Shown here: one piece after another, positions 1-12,125 of the stretch
How positions within the stretch are numbered: position 1 is the first letter of the stretch
Layout: every line of letters starts with the position of its first letter
Source of the DNA: Chlamydomonas reinhardtii
Lineage: Eukaryota; Chlorophyta; Chlorophyceae; Chlamydomonadales; Chlamydomonadaceae
Length of the DNA: 64,000 nt
NCBI RefSeq assembly: GCF_000002595.2
Contig: NC_057004.1
Span: 5,998,841 to 6,062,840, forward strand
Reading direction: 5' to 3'
Position numbers and translations under genes: made by a program
The notes under the pieces: generated by a model
The model's input: the letters and a program-made list of their open reading frames with translations, nothing else
What the model was told of the DNA's origin: nothing
Database searches by the model: none

Positions 1-2085
1 GCCTAGCCCCGCACCGCCCAGTCCTTCACCGCCTGTGCCGCCGTCGCCTCAGCCGCCCAGCCCCGCGCCTGTGGACGCTCCGCCTTCGCCTGCGCCGCCG
101 GTGCCTCCCAGCCCGGAGCCGCCTAGCCCCGCGCCGCCCAGTCCTGCACCGCCTGTGCCGCCGTCGCCTCAGCCGCCCAGCCCCGCGCCTGTGGACGCTC
201 CGCCTACGCCTGCGCCGCCGGTGCCTCCCAGCCCGGAGCCGCCTAGCCCCGCGCCGCCCAGTCCTTCACCGCCTGTGCCGCCGTCGCCTCAGCCGCCCAG
301 TCCCGCGCCTGTGGACGCTCCGCCTTCGCCTGCGCCGCCGGTGCCTCCCAGCCCGGAGCCGCCTAGCCCCGCGCCGCCCAGTCCTGCACCGCCTGTGCCG
401 CCTTCGCCTCAGCCGCCCAGCCCCGCGCCTGTGGACGCTCCGCCTTCGCCTGCGCCGCCAGTGCCTCCCAGCCCGGAGCCGCCTAGCCCCGCGCCGCCCA
501 GTCCTGCACCGCCTGTGCCGCCGTCGCCTGATCCGCCCAGCCCCGCGCCTGTGGACGCTCCGCCTTCGCCTGCGCCGCCGGTGCCTCCCAGCCCGAAGCC
601 GCCTAGACCCGCGCCGCCCAGTCCTGCACCGCCTGTGCCGCCTTCGCCTCAGCCGCCCAGTCCCGCGCCTGTGGACGCTCCGCCTTCGCCTGCGCCGCCG
701 GTGCCTCCCAGCCCGGAGCCGCCTAGCCCCGCGCCGCCCAGTCCTGCACCGCCTGTGCCGCCTTCGCCTCAGCCGCCCAGCCCCGCGCCTGTGGACGCTC
801 CGCCTTCGCCTGCGCCGCCGGTGCCTCCCAGCCCGGAGCCGCCTAGCCCCGCGCCGCCCAGTCCTGCACCGCCTGTGCCGCCGTCGCCTCAGCCGCCCAG
901 CCCCGCGCCTGTGGACGCTCCGCCTTCGCCTGCACCGCCGGTGCCTCCCAGCCCGGAGCCGCCTAGCCCCGCGCCGCCCAGTCCTGCACCGCCTGTGCCG
1001 CCGTCGCCTCAGCCGCCCAGCCCCGCGCCTGTGGACGCTCCGCCTACGCCTGCGCCGCCGGTGCCTCCCAGCCCGGAGCCGCCTAGCCCCGCGCCGCCCA
1101 GCCCTGCACCGCCTGTGCCGCCTTCGCCTCAGCCGCCCAGCCCCGCGCCTGTGGACGCTCCGCCTACGCCTGTGCTGCCGGTGCCTCCCAGCCCGGAGCC
1201 GCCTAGCCCCGCGCCGCCCAGTCCTGCACCGCCTGTGCCGCCGTCGCCTCAGCCGCCCAGCCCCGCGCCTGTGGACGCTCCGCCTTCGCCTGCGCCGCCG
1301 GTGCCTCCCAGCCCGGAGCCGCCTAGCCCCGCGCCGCCCAGCCCTGCACCGCCTGTGCCGCCGTCGCCTCAGCCGCCCAGCCCCGCGCCTGTGGACGCTC
1401 CGCCTTCGCCTGCGCCGCCGGTGCCTCCCAGCCCGGAGCCGCCTAGCCCCGCGCCGCCCAGTCCTGCACCGCCTGTGCCGCCGTCGCCTCAGCCGCCCAG
1501 CCCCGCGCCTGTGGACGCTCCGCCTTCGCCTGCGCCGACGGTGCCTCCCAGTCCGGAGCCGCCTAGCCCCGCGCCGCCCAGTCCTGCACCGCCTGTGCCG
1601 CCGTCGCCTCAGCCGCCCAGTCCCGCGCCTGTGGACGCTCCGCCTTCGCCTGCGCCGCCGGTGCCTCCCAGCCCGGAGCCGCCTAGCCCCGCGCCGCCCA
1701 GTCCTGCACCGCCTGTGCCGCCTTTGCCTCAGCCGCCCAGTCCCGCGCCTGTGGACGCTCCGCCTTCGCCTGCACCGCCGGTGCCTCCCAGCCCGGAGCC
1801 GCCTAGCCCCGCGCCGCCCAGTCCTGCACCGCCTGTGCCGCCTTCGCCTCAGCCGCCCAGTCCCGCGCCTGTGGACGCTCCGCCTTCGCCTGGGCCGCCG
1901 GTGCCTCCCAGCCCGGAGCGGCCTAGCCCCGCGCCGCCCAGTCCTTCACCGCCTGTGCCGCCTTCGCGTCAGCCGCCCAGCCCCGCGCCTGTGGACGCTC
2001 CACCTACGCCTGCGCCGCCGGTGCCTCCCAGCCCGGAGCCGCCTAGCCCCGCGCCGCCCAGCCCTGCACCGCCTGTGCCGCCTTC
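1..2085 (+). repeat. Coding 120-bp tandem repeat, 17 full units plus a partial
   Basis: Every 120 bp the same 40-codon unit recurs (unit starts at 1, 121, 241 ... 2041). Units differ by only a few substitutions, for example Ser/Thr at the VDAPP(S/T)P position and Gln/Asp at one site. No frameshifting indel occurs. The array probably begins before the window. The last unit decays at about 2085 into a non-repetitive Pro-rich linker. Confidence 0.97.
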
Positions 2086-3919
2086 GTTTGCGCCATCGCC
2101 GGTGCCGCCAAGCCAACGTCCACCCGGCCCCTCACCACCACCGCCGTTACCTCCAGGACTGGCCCTGATGCTCAACGATTTCTCAGCAACATTCGTAAAT
2201 TCAACAATTATTGCTGATTTGGATGTTACGAACACATCTTCGGTTATGTCGTTCTTGCAAGAATTTAAGCAGATGACGGCTGCTGCGCTGGGTCTTTCTG
2301 TCGACCAGATCATCGTTCGCGCGGTTACAGTGGATGGACAACAGCTTGCCCGGCGGCGGGCGCAGGAGGATGAACCCATCGGCGACTGGCAGTCGTTGGA
2401 GCCATCTGCAGAGTTCCAGAAATTCGGGCGGGTCACGTTACTCCAGCACCGCGCGTACGTCGGCGATTACGAGACCATTGCCGCGCTGAAAGCACTTGAG
2501 GAGCGGCGGCTACTGGCGCCGCAGCTACCACGCGGCGCTGCGAGCAAAGGGCGGCGGCACAGGCAGCTGGCCGAAGCGGCGTCTGACGTTATTGTGGATT
2601 TCACAGTGGTGCAGTACGAGGAGGTGGAGCTGCCGCCATCGCCTCCACCCCTGCCGCCCCTATCGCCTGGTCTGGTAGCGCCGCCTGGGACCCCGCTGAG
2701 GCCGCCTTCCCGACCGCCCAGACCTCCGCGTCCGCCGCCGCTGAATCTGAACAAGCTGGCACAAGAGCTGGGCGCACAAGAGGTGATCGTGGTATACTCG
2801 CCACCCTCGCCGCAGCCCCCTGGTCCGGCACCACCGCCGCCGCTTAGCCCACAGCCGCCCTCACCTGCGCCCAGCCCGCCGGCAGGCAGTGGTGCTGCAT
2901 TGCCCGCCGCACTCGAGGCGACTATCGTGGGTGCGGAGTACGCGGCTGTTGTTGGCTCGCCAACGTTCGAGGTCGAGTTCTGTGCGGATCTCATCTCCAG
3001 TTCGGGCAGCAAGTTGTGCTTGGTCATCTACATCCTGCCAGGCAGCGGCGGTGTAGTCGTGGGTGCAATGCTCGTGCCTCAGGATGCCACCAGCCAGGCA
3101 GACTTTGACACAGTGGTGCAGTCGATGCTGGACTATCCGAATGGCGTCTTTACCATCGTATTCACGTCGGCTTACCGAGTGTCGTCTGTCATCCTGAAGA
3201 GGTCACCATCGCCGCGCCCGCCGTTCTCGCCTTCACCGACCCCACCCCCCTTCTTCATGTCAATGTCGCCGCCGCCACCACCACCGCCGCCGCCGCCAGA
3301 GACGCCTCCTTCCCCGTCCCCCTCAAGCCCCCCTCCGCCGTTCCCCCTTCCGCCGGGTTGGCCAACACCTCCACCGCTGGCACCCCCTCCGCGCCTGCCA
3401 CCACCACTATCGCCAGCACCATCTGTCCCGGAGAGCCTGCTGGCACCCCCTTCGCCGGCACCTCAGGAGCCGTCACAGCCACCGGCATCGCCCGTGCCTT
3501 CTCCGGTACCTCACGATTTGCCCCCACCGCCGCATGCGCGGAGCCCCAAGCCGCCGCGACGCAAAAGGCAACCGCCCTTCCCACAAAAGCCTCCAAAGTC
3601 ACCCAAGCCGCCCAAGCCGCGTCGCTCCCCGCCATCACCTCCCAGCCCGCAGCCACCTGCGCCCTACCCGCCGCCTGGAAAGCCCAAGCGGCCGCCTCGT
3701 GGGCGGGCGCCGCCGCGGCCCCTCCTCCAAGCGGCAAAAGAGGACCCGCCTCCTGCACAGCCGGAGTCGCCCACTCCACCTACACTACCGCCGCCGCCGA
3801 TGCAGCGGCGGCGTGACAAGTCGCCTCCGCTACTGCCACCACCAGCACCACCACCTGACGCGCCGCCGGCGAGTGCACCGCCGCCATCACGCCGCAACCG
3901 CTCCGGTCGCCCTGCTTAA
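2..3919 (+). CDS. Hydroxyproline-rich (pherophorin/VSP-like) extracellular matrix protein, 5' end outside window
   Basis: The frame is open from the first codon of the window to a TAA at 3917-3919, so the start lies upstream. The first ~690 residues are a 40-residue Pro/Ser/Ala repeat ([17 protein letters not shown]-type), the kind of sequence that is hydroxylated and glycosylated in algal wall proteins. Two compact non-repetitive domains follow: about 2158-2632 (begins [18 protein letters not shown], ends [15 protein letters not shown]) and about 2890-3205 ([21 protein letters not shown]...), separated by Pro-rich linkers. Both are rich in beta-branched residues and resemble SEA-like or pherophorin-type modules, but I cannot name the family. 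The C-terminus is Pro/Lys/Arg-rich and basic. Family knowledge suggests secretion to the cell wall; no signal peptide can be seen because the N-terminus is missing. No intron is evident in this part. Sure it is a coding HRGP; unsure of exact family. Confidence 0.85.
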   Translation, partial: PSPAPPSPSPPVPPSPQPPSPAPVDAPPSPAPPVPPSPEPPSPAPPSPAPPVPPSPQPPSPAPVDAPPTPAPPVPPSPEPPSPAPPSPSPPVPPSPQPPSPAPVDAPPSPAPPVPPSPEPPSPAPPSPAPPVPPSPQPPSPAPVDAPPSPAPPVPPSPEPPSPAPPSPAPPVPPSPDPPSPAPVDAPPSPAPPVPPSPKPPRPAPPSPAPPVPPSPQPPSPAPVDAPPSPAPPVPPSPEPPSPAPPSPAPPVPPSPQPPSPAPVDAPPSPAPPVPPSPEPPSPAPPSPAPPVPPSPQPPSPAPVDAPPSPAPPVPPSPEPPSPAPPSPAPPVPPSPQPPSPAPVDAPPTPAPPVPPSPEPPSPAPPSPAPPVPPSPQPPSPAPVDAPPTPVLPVPPSPEPPSPAPPSPAPPVPPSPQPPSPAPVDAPPSPAPPVPPSPEPPSPAPPSPAPPVPPSPQPPSPAPVDAPPSPAPPVPPSPEPPSPAPPSPAPPVPPSPQPPSPAPVDAPPSPAPTVPPSPEPPSPAPPSPAPPVPPSPQPPSPAPVDAPPSPAPPVPPSPEPPSPAPPSPAPPVPPLPQPPSPAPVDAPPSPAPPVPPSPEPPSPAPPSPAPPVPPSPQPPSPAPVDAPPSPGPPVPPSPERPSPAPPSPSPPVPPSRQPPSPAPVDAPPTPAPPVPPSPEPPSPAPPSPAPPVPPSFAPSPVPPSQRPPGPSPPPPLPPGLALMLNDFSATFVNSTIIADLDVTNTSSVMSFLQEFKQMTAAALGLSVDQIIVRAVTVDGQQLARRRAQEDEPIGDWQSLEPSAEFQKFGRVTLLQHRAYVGDYETIAALKALEERRLLAPQLPRGAASKGRRHRQLAEAASDVIVDFTVVQYEEVELPPSPPPLPPLSPGLVAPPGTPLRPPSRPPRPPRPPPLNLNKLAQELGAQEVIVVYSPPSPQPPGPAPPPPLSPQPPSPAPSPPAGSGAALPAALEATIVGAEYAAVVGSPTFEVEFCADLISSSGSKLCLVIYILPGSGGVVVGAMLVPQDATSQADFDTVVQSMLDYPNGVFTIVFTSAYRVSSVILKRSPSPRPPFSPSPTPPPFFMSMSPPPPPPPPPPETPPSPSPSSPPPPFPLPPGWPTPPPLAPPPRLPPPLSPAPSVPESLLAPPSPAPQEPSQPPASPVPSPVPHDLPPPPHARSPKPPRRKRQPPFPQKPPKSPKPPKPRRSPPSPPSPQPPAPYPPPGKPKRPPRGRAPPRPLLQAAKEDPPPAQPESPTPPTLPPPPMQRRRDKSPPLLPPPAPPPDAPPASAPPPSRRNRSGRPA

Positions 3920-5072
3920 TTTGTCCCGAGTAAGTGGATGGAGGTAACCCAGTTTTGCACCTGGTCTGAAGCACTGCCGCTGAGGTACCTTGATCCTGAC
4001 GCACCTTTTCTGCTGTTGTTCACCGCAGCAGGTTATTGCTGTCCTTACACTGCCGCTCGGTTAGAGCTAGCTATTGGATGCGAGACCATGGAAGACCTCT
4101 CCCGACAAGGACAGCACGGCTCTTGGACAGGAAAGGCCCCTTGCTTGGGACAGCTTTGGGCCATTCTCCGGCCGGAACAGCAGCGCATGTTACATCGGAC
4201 TATCAACAACATTGCTGTCATGGTCCTCGAGTATGAAACAGTGACAGAATCATGAATTTATGCAAATAGGTAGATTCCGTTGCAGGCTGGCAATCACACC
4301 ACACCCTGCTTAGGTATTTAAGAAAACGCAGTGCTTGAGGGTGTGCCTAACATTTCCTGCACATTTAAGGCAGGAGGCAGCACCGGGACCGCTGTGTCTC
4401 ACCAGCAGTCTCCAGGTATGCACGTGCAGGGACACTCTGGAACCTCGTAATTGATCCATGGCAGGCAGTAACAGCGTACGGTTGCGCCCCATTCCTTCCG
4501 GGTCATTCAATACCTGGCATTTGGGATAGTATACAGTACACAAACGTACGAGATGAAGTGTTTTGACGAAAGGACGAGCAGGTTGAGTGGGTGTGCCTGG
4601 TGAAATGCTAACAGCTTGACTGTTGCTTTAGCACGCGACGCAATGAATGCTATTGTGTGATGCTGGATGATTGAAGATTGTCTTTCTTGTTGATTTCCGG
4701 ATGCTGCTGCCTGTAGAATTGTGGTCCACATCTCCATGACCGAATGAAGGGTTTCAGGATTGAGAGAGCAGTTGAATGTATGGGCACCTGTGACGGCATA
4801 CACGGCTCTTGCGTGTGCGTGCATTCGCCCTGTGACCTGGAGCGCACTCTGTTTTACTCAAGTTGCAGGACGTGTGGTCCCTGGCAGCTTTCTTTAGAAG
4901 ATACAAATGTTGCGGACATGTATTTCAGTTGATCCCTGTATGCATTGCAGTTGACGGCGATGGTGCTGTGGGCGGCGGTGGAGGTGGAAGAGGACGCAGG
5001 CGCGCGCCCGGTGCAGCGCTGCGAGCAGTGGCAGCAAAGGTGGCGGCACTAGGCGGCAGGTGCTGCCGCCGG

Positions 5073-5104
5073 CGCTGCAGCTGCAGCTGCAGCTGCAGCA
5101 GCTG
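5073..5104. repeat. GCTGCA hexanucleotide microsatellite
   Basis: About five uninterrupted GCTGCA units followed by imperfect copies. It is palindromic, so it reads the same on both strands. It lies in noncoding DNA. Confidence 0.9.
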
Positions 5105-5365
5105 TGCAGCAGGGTGGCGGCGCACATGGCTAGATAGACAGTATTGATTGTGCACACGCCATCCACCGTAAGTCCGTCGATCCGGGGGAGGCCGCTTCGG
5201 CGGCCGACAGCCCTGATGCACCCCGCTAACCGACCCCAGGTGGTCATAACGCATTGGATGAAGGCGGTTCTATTACCAAATGATGGTCGATCGATGCGAG
5301 GAGCATAAGAAATTGCCCTACCCGTGAGATGTAAATCATATGTTCAAACCCCCGCCCCCCCTCTA

Positions 5366-5420
5366 TTGCATTGGGTTTGGTTCAGCTTGGGCTGGTATCT
5401 ACAACCCCCCCCCCCCCCCC
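5366..5420 (+). repeat. Dispersed ~36-bp block ending in a poly-C run (copy 1)
   Basis: A block starting TTGCATTGGGTT and ending GGGCTGGTATCTACAA runs straight into 18 Cs. The same block, again followed by a C run, lies at 39378-39425. The flanks are unrelated. This is how the 3' end of a retroposon family with a C-rich tail would look, but nothing upstream identifies the family. Confidence 0.6.
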
Positions 5421-5720
5421 GGCCTCCTCTGTTTTCGGGCTGTGCTTGTGCTTGCTTGACAGCGGGGCGTGGCTGGACCGCTGGACACATGGCGAGCGGT
5501 GCCTGTACAAACCGACCCCGGAGATGAAGTACAGTAAGTACACGCTTGCGGCAGCAGAAGGGACATGTGGTTTCTGACTTTATGGGGGAAAATCAACTTC
5601 TTGTCCCTTGTCCTCCTGAGAGCTGCAAGCACATCGCACGACCCACGGCACGACCTTGCAACGGCAGTGCATGAGCGCGTCTGTCCCCCCAGGGGGGTCC
5701 CAGGGAATTTCGGGGCATAG

Positions 5721-5770
5721 GTGTGCGATGGGACAGTGTCAAGGCAGGTTGGTGAAGTCCCGCAGGGGCA
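5721..5770 (+). repeat. Dispersed repeat block, fragment (copy A)
   Basis: Contains GTGCGATGGGACAGTGTC followed by the sequence AGGCAGGTTGGTGAAGTCCC. The same order of motifs recurs at 11650-12125, 15913-16160 and 21611-21817. Only the left part of the block is present here. Confidence 0.7.
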
Positions 5771-6031
5771 TAGGGTCCGGCACTTTGTTTCCTAGCTACC
5801 CCCCCTGGAACGGTGGAGGGCTAAGCGCGTAAGGCGCCGCCCATCTTGGACGTAAGTAGCTGAAATCCCCTTAAACCCACTTCCATGTCCCTTGTACTTC
5901 CAAAACGAGAAACATCAAGCTGCCTCCTATCCGGTCAGTGGCCTCAGTCAGTGGCTGCAGTCAGCCTCCACGGGTGCGACATGCCCCCACGGTACCGTAT
6001 TAGGTTTGGGCGAGATCGAGTTCCGCTGTGA

Positions 6032-6036
6032 ACTTA
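6032..6036 (-). terminator. Probable polyadenylation signal of EMC1 (TGTAA)
   Basis: The minus strand reads TGTAAG here, 348 bp beyond the EMC1 stop codon. TGTAA is the standard green-algal poly(A) signal and this is the first one downstream of the stop. Confidence 0.6.
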
Positions 6037-6383
6037 CACTTGGGCCCCCGGTCTCCAAATACTGGCCCTACTGCTCAGCGTCGGTCTACTTCAACCCCGC
6101 TGCATCCCTATACCCCAGCTTACTTCATCTTACGCACGGCCATGTTAGTAACGATGCCGCCGAACATAACGGAGCACACACGGGCACACGTTGCGGCAGA
6201 CAGTACCTGCTTTCTGGCAATGCCCCTGCGGAAAGGCCTGCGACATGGGATGCAGAGTGAGATAAGCCCATTATCCCTCAGACTAGCCGACCCCATAAAC
6301 GTCACCACCCCTGCTTCGCCAAAACTATCACACGGCGTTCAGCCAACTAACCATAACGTGCAAGCCGTTTCCACGCCCGCCAA

Positions 6384-9300
6384 CTACTTCCACTTCCACG
6401 CCAGCTGCGCCTGCTTGGTCATGTAGTTCATGATGACAGCGCCAACCGAAAGAGCCACCAGCGCCGCAATCAGCAGAGCGTAGTTGAAGTCATCCTCCAG
6501 GCTGTCAAAGCCCTTAGCGGGGGCCAGCCGCGTGTAGAACAGGTCCACGCCGTGCGCGAACATGAGGCAGGTCGACTCGAGGCGGGTGGGCTCCACCGTC
6601 ACGGCGCGCAGGCCCAGCACTTGCTTGTCCAGCGTGGCGAAGCTGAGCGGCGAGAAGGGCAGAGTGTCCTGCGTGTGGCGAAACAAAACACCCCAAGGGG
6701 ACGTACGCTTGGCCTTTTGGACATGAGGGCCATTCAGGAGAAGGGGGTGTTTTTATCTGGGTGGGTGATTGGTCCTTCATCGGACTGACTCTTCTTGCAC
6801 GGCAATGTCGCATCCACAAGCGGTTGCAGGTTGCGCACAGTAGACATGTGCTGCAATGCTGACCAGCGTCCGGGATGCGGGCCGCGCGTTCACGAGCAGG
6901 GGACAGCCTGGTGCCAAGGGAAGCGCTTGCCTGGTATGGCGTCAGGCCCTCCTCCATCTCGTCCTGCGTCAGCTTTTGCTTCTTGGGGCGTCGTGGGTCC
7001 ACCCATCGGCGGTCTAGTGCATAAACCTGCGGAGAAAGAAGCCACGGCCAGGTAGGAACGTCATCGCCATGCCTGATGACACGCCTCTTCAATCGTGCAG
7101 TAAAATCAGGGCCCGCGCTCGCACCGCCCTCGCATGTTCACACGCCTTGCTGACATCGTCAGTACTGTTACCCACCTGTGCAGCGCTACAAGCAATCATG
7201 CCATGCACGGAATGCTGCCCATCCACCCACCCACCCACGCACCCAGCCACCCACCTGGTCGGTGTTGGTCACGACCAGTAGCTGCTTGGCGGTGATGCCC
7301 TGCTCCGTGCGCGTCACGGCCAGGCCCGTGGGCACGATGCGGGAGAAGTAAGACTGGCTCACCACCTCGATGGGCGTGGGCGTCAGCGAAGACACGGGCT
7401 GCGTGCTGTTGGGGTTGAACAGGTAGTCCAACACGCTGAATTCGCGGCCGGGCGTGGCGTCGTACATCTCCATAGAGCAGGCCACGAACCTGCGCGTTTT
7501 CCGTTCAAGGTCCGTTTAGCAGCAGCACCGTAGGAGCAGCTCAGGCGTGCTGGCAAATGCGAACGCAGCTGTGGTTATGCTGTCGAGGGGCGCGTGTGTG
7601 CAACGTGTGTGCATGTGTGCATGCAACTGGCCTCTTCTCAAGTCCCCATGTTTGCACCGGCCGGGACGCCGGGTCCACCGGGCCCACCTGCCGCTCTCGA
7701 CGTCGCGGAAGTGGTACAGAACCAGGTTCTCAGATACCACCGCCGTCACAGGGCCTCGCGCGCCCGGGTGGGACTGGCTGTACAGCACGCGGCCGGTCAC
7801 GGTGTCCACCAGGTGCGCCGTGACGGCCGTCGAGTCGTCGCCGTCCAGGGCCGCGCCGTTGGCCAGGCCAGTGGCCACAAACAGCAGGTTGGGGTTGAGG
7901 TACTTGTACTTGATGGTGCGGTCGGACAGAACCTGCGCGGGCGGAAACCATAATAAGATGGTGTAACACGGCCGGCACACATTTGGCCGTAGTAACTAAA
8001 GAGCGGACCGCCAAGAGCACCACACGTTCGCGCTAGCTTACGCATAGTTCAGTAACCAAACAAGCTTTTGCGCACCTTGACGGACGACTGGATGGGCTCG
8101 GTGGGGTCACGGGTCGCCAGCGCCAGCACAGAGTCCGGCAGCGCCACCTGCCACGCCAGGCGGGCCGAGATACCGGCCCCAGCAGCCCCCGCCTCCAGGC
8201 TAAAACCCTGCAGCACGCCCGGCTGCGAGCCCTCCCAGAACAGGTACGGCGCGCGCTGCGATGAGGCAAAGTGGGCCTGTGCGGCGGCAGTGTCCGGCAG
8301 CAACGTGACGGCCGGGACCGCGCCCGGCGCCGGTGCATGGTCCACCAATAGGTAGACGCTCTGCACCGCCGAACCCTCAATAAGCGGGGCGGGCACGGGC
8401 ACCACGCGCGAAACGCCGTGCGTCAGCGGCTGCTTCCAGAGCTCCTCGCCGGTGTGCGCGTTAATGGCTGAGACGTAGGCGCCGGGCTGGGTCTCGCGCA
8501 GCAGCAGCACCTCGGGCGCGTGCGTGATGTCGTGGTACGAGCGCCACTGCAGCAGGCGCGTGGGCACGGCATCCGGCGCGAAGGTGCGCGACCACAGGAC
8601 GCGGCCGTCGCCATTGTGCAGCGCAGACAGCGAGCCTGTATTATTGACAGCACAAAGACACGCTCAGAGCAGAGGACCTGATAGTTGCGCGCAAAAATCG
8701 CGCGCAAGGTCGCTCGCCGACCCCAACCGGTGCCGCTGCTGCGCTTCACGCCCGGCATCACCTGTGCCGGTCAGCGCCAGCAGCAGCTTGCGGAAGCCGT
8801 TGACGTCACGCGTGGGCGTGTTCTTGTCCGAAAGCAGGCCGCGAAGCTCCAGCAGCTCGGCTGCCTCGGCGGGCGTGTTCAGTTTCAGCTGCACTTTGGC
8901 GCCGAGCACCTGGTACCTGTGCGGAAGAGCGTGGGGGCGTGGGGGTGCTCGCGGCAGGCGTGGCTGAACGCGGCAAGCAGTACAGAGCTAGGCCGCTGCA
9001 GCCTCCACACGTGCCACCACTGTGGCGCCCTTCTACATTCTACATCTTTACCACCTTCCATGCTGTCCGCGACCCACCGGATGCGCGTGTTCATGTCGGC
9101 CTTGGCGGCCGCGTCGCCCTTAAGCGCGGTGCCGTTTGCGGGCAGGTCCACGAACAGCGTCTGGCGGATGGTGGCCAGGCTCTCGTCGCGGCTCCACACA
9201 ACCACCCCCTGCTGCAGCAGCGCCGTCAGGCCGCAGCGGAACACCACCAGTGCCCTGTGCGGTGAAACAATGGAATGGGATCGCCGCCGGCGCACGTGAA

Positions 9301-11295
9301 AGCATGGGCCAGTGAAGCGCCGCAGAAGGCGTGCCAGCACCGTAGCGCCAGATAGCAGTCATCACCCGCAGCCAGAGAGGACTAACAGTCCAGCATGCGC
9401 CGCCTCTGATGGCCGATGTGCGCAACATTACCACGCGACTGGCACGGACGCGCGCTCGAGCCCGCTGACCTGACACCCCAGCTCTTGTCCTTCTTGCGGA
9501 AAGCGCCAAGCGCCACCAAGCCGGGCTGCAGGGCGGCACCATGGGCGGCACGGTTCAGTGCCGCCGCCGGGAAGTCCTCCTCCTGGAGCACCTCGCCGCT
9601 GGACACCGACACCACCACCAGCCGCAGCTTGTCGCCTGCAGCGGTGGTCCCAACAGACGTCCCAGGGCGGTCAAGAGACTCAATACTTGTGGCGGTCCTG
9701 CACACTAACTCCCGGCAGACACTCCCAGGACCGGGCTGTCTACCTGACACCTTCCTTACCAGTTGCGCCCTCAACCAGCCCCACAGCCGTGTCGTCGCCC
9801 ACCACGGCCTCTGCCGAGGCGCCCATGGCGGCAGCATTGAAGCGCAGCAGCTTGGGTGCGCCATCAACGACGGAGAGCACAGCAGCGCCCGCATCGCTGC
9901 TCAAAAGCACGAAGCCTGCCGAGGTGGCAATCAGCTTGCGGCTAACCGCGGGGGCCGCGGTCAGCTCCGGAACAAGCGCGTCCAGGCGCAGGCAACTGAA
10001 CGCCGCATCCCCGGAGCCGCCTGCGAGGAGTCAACAAGGCATCGGCCGTAAGGTACCCTGGGCTTGCTTTGGCGTTACGACACGCGGCACAAGGCTGGTG
10101 CTCACAGTGTCGGCGCCACTGTCCGGTCGTCCTTACCAAGTCGCAGGACACAGAGCGAGCTACCGCAAGCGGACAGCGCCGCAAAGCCAGCCGGCCCGCC
10201 TGCAGCCGCTGCCGACAGATTCTGTGGTGCCTCCACCACCACCTCAGCGGCCGCGTCGCCGGCAACAAAGCTGGACGTCGACACAAGCAGCACGGCCTTG
10301 GACCTGCGGCACAGGTGTGACAGGGACACCGGGTTGCGGGGCTTGGTACACAGCGCATGAGCGGGAAAGTGAGGGCAGCCGCCAAAACCTCCTTACCCGG
10401 TGTTGTACGCTACGAGGTAGCCGTCGGCGGCAACGATGTTGTCCTTGGCCAGGCCCTTCAGCTGATGCGGCTTCGACAGCTGGGACGCGTCCGCAGCGTC
10501 CAGGACCTGTCGGACAAGCACTGCAAATCATTCCTCGCTGGGTAAAGCTGCCAGGGCTGCTGGGGCCATGCCTAAGGAATGCCAGCCTGGCAGGTTCCAC
10601 ATTGGAAATGTGGGTTTGCGGGCACACCCGTGCATTGGCACTGGCACCCCAGCGGCCTCGTACCACTGCCCACAAAGCGCCCAGGTGGGACAAGGGTTTC
10701 CGATCTGCGCCTTGGTAGTGTTCATGCTTTCCGCATCCATTGCTGGAAAGCCCGCTCTTGTCCCTAGCCGGACTGGACCGGGCGCGGTGCGGCGCGGTGG
10801 GCCAGCACACACCCGAGACCCATCAGTCCTCACCTGGACCGCGCCTGCCTGGACAGCCAGGATCGCGCCACTGGAGTTGTCACTGCCTTTGCCCTTAACT
10901 TCCGAAACAAATGCTCCTGACTGCACAGGCAGCTTGCGCTGCCACTTGAGGCCGCCCTCCAGATCGAACGCGCGAACCAAGCCACCTGACGCCGTCACCA
11001 GTGAGCTCGAGCTTTCAACGTATGCTACTGATGGCGCTGCATGAGCTGTCTGAAGTGACTTCCGCCACGCGATGCTGCCATCGCGCAGGTTTAAGCAGCC
11101 GACCACCGACTGCTCCGTCGCCACGCAAACACGCGGCTTGCTGGGATGAAATTGTGCAGACGTGGCTATGCCAATGTGCTGTTTATACCAGTCATACGCA
11201 CCAGCCTGGTCCTCAAACCGAGCTGCTACAACTATGGCATATATAATGAGAGCTAGAAGAATTTGCACATGCATGCCACCAAGCGGTCCGCGCAT
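6384..11295 (-). CDS. EMC1: ER membrane protein complex subunit 1 (EMC1), 12 exons, 972 aa
   Basis: EMC inserts tail-anchored and multipass proteins into the ER membrane; EMC1 is its large luminal beta-propeller subunit. Exons (transcript order): 11295-10834, 10506-10397, 10303-10137, 10020-9760, 9635-9470, 9254-9078, 8916-8762, 8635-8076, 7932-7688, 7489-7255, 7026-6931, 6668-6384; phases join without a break. Family hallmarks: a signal peptide (MHVQILLALIIYAIVVAA) followed by FEDQAGAYDW, PQQ/WD-like strands, REESLA-like RDESLATIRQ with DLP, and a C-terminal DUF1620 part with LESTCLMFAHGVDLFYTRLAP, then one TM helix and a short Lys-rich tail. The start at 11295 (MRGPLGG) was chosen so that the signal sequence is close to the N-terminus; in-frame ATGs at 11343 and 11274 are alternatives. 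Intron 11 has a GC donor (CAG|GCAAGC). Normal length for the family. Confidence 0.95.
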
Positions 11296-11649
11296 TTTGG
11301 AGGACTTGTGTTGAACTAGCGGGTCATGCTTGTGTATCAGCACCGCTCAATGGATGGTGATAGCCTACAGGGTATCCATTGATAAGTCTCGAGGCCACAT
11401 GCAATGTATGAAGCTGCAATTAAGCGAAGCGCATCCGCACACCCGATGTTGCTCACCCGACAGGTTTACCCCGCCCTGTCCCCCGCCAGGGGTGTCAGGC
11501 GTCATGAAGCTGCTGCGTGGCCCTAGAGACTCAGTTACGCCTGCGCCAGAACGCGAGAAATTATGGGTTCCTGTATAGGGCTCAAGCGCCTTTTGTGGCG
11601 GGAGTTGCGGGAATACTCCTGAGAGCTCCTGGATGCTGTGGGCGAGCGA

Positions 11650-12125
11650 TGGGCGAGCGATGGGACAGTGTTTAGGCAGGTTGGCGGGGTCCCGTAGGGT
11701 GCAGCTGATGCCCAGACCCCAGCAGATGGCATACAATTTGCAACGGCAGGGCAGTACGGTAGTGCGCGGCTGCTCGAGCGCCGGAGTTACTGTATCGACA
11801 AGTTGCGGGCTGGCTGGAAGTTTGCTCAGTGCTCGTATCTTGTAGATGCCCTCAGGCACCCGGCATCTACACATGCGTAGATGACCCTGACCGCGGCATC
11901 TACACTTAAGCCCCCAAGCCCCCCAAAACGTCTACGGTTCCCCCATTTTTGCGCCAAAACCGGCCAAAACCGTCTACACTGCGTAGATGCGTGGCACCCA
12001 AACCCAAACATTTTTCTCCGCCTTCGGCGGATTTTGGCCAGATTTCTACAGTGTACATGGAAGATACGAGCACTGAGTTTGCTGATGCGCATTCCTCACG
12101 CTCCGGGCGCCCGGCCAGGCGATAG
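11650..12125 (+). repeat. Dispersed repeat block, near-complete (copy B), interrupted by a transposon
   Basis: Motif order: GCGATGGGACAGTG, GTAGGGTGCAGCTGAT, CAATTTGCAACGGCAGGGCAG, GAGTTACTGTA, GGCTGGCTGGAAGTTTGCT, then after the insertion GATGCGCATTCCTCACG and CTCCGGGCGCCCGG. Copy D at 21611-21817 has the same order without the insertion. Confidence 0.85.
11827..12075. mobile_element. hAT-like non-autonomous DNA transposon (MITE), 249 bp, with 8-bp target duplication
   Basis: Perfect 15-bp terminal inverted repeats: CAGTGCTCGTATCTT at 11827-11841 and its reverse complement at 12061-12075. They are flanked by the direct repeat AGTTTGCT (11819-11826 and 12076-12083). The uninterrupted paralogue at 21771-21778 reads GGTTTGCT once, so an empty site is visible in the same window. 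An 8-bp duplication and CAGTG ends fit the hAT superfamily. There is no coding capacity. The interior holds repeated GTAGATG/CATCTAC motifs near both ends, including an inverted pair at 11842-11850/11871-11879, as transposase-binding subterminal repeats often look. Confidence 0.9.

Larger units (their letters stand above)
3920..6031. other. Intergenic region between the HRGP gene and EMC1 (convergent 3' ends)
   Basis: No gene can be supported. The part after 3919 should hold the HRGP 3' UTR; the nearest plus-strand TGTAA motif is far away at 5330-5334, so the true end is uncertain. The stretch also holds a CTGCAG-type hexamer run (5073-5104), a poly-C-tailed block (5366-5420) and a fragment of a dispersed repeat (about 5721-5770). 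Open frames here are short and without recognisable domains. Confidence 0.6.

Noticed and set aside
3255-3779. Ala-rich minus-strand frame opposite the HRGP C-terminus
   Set aside because: Shadow of Pro codons in the real gene.
7186-7260. Repeated CCAC runs near 7220-7255 as a regulatory repeat
   Set aside because: They lie at the 5' splice site of EMC1 intron 10 and look like ordinary short-period expansion.
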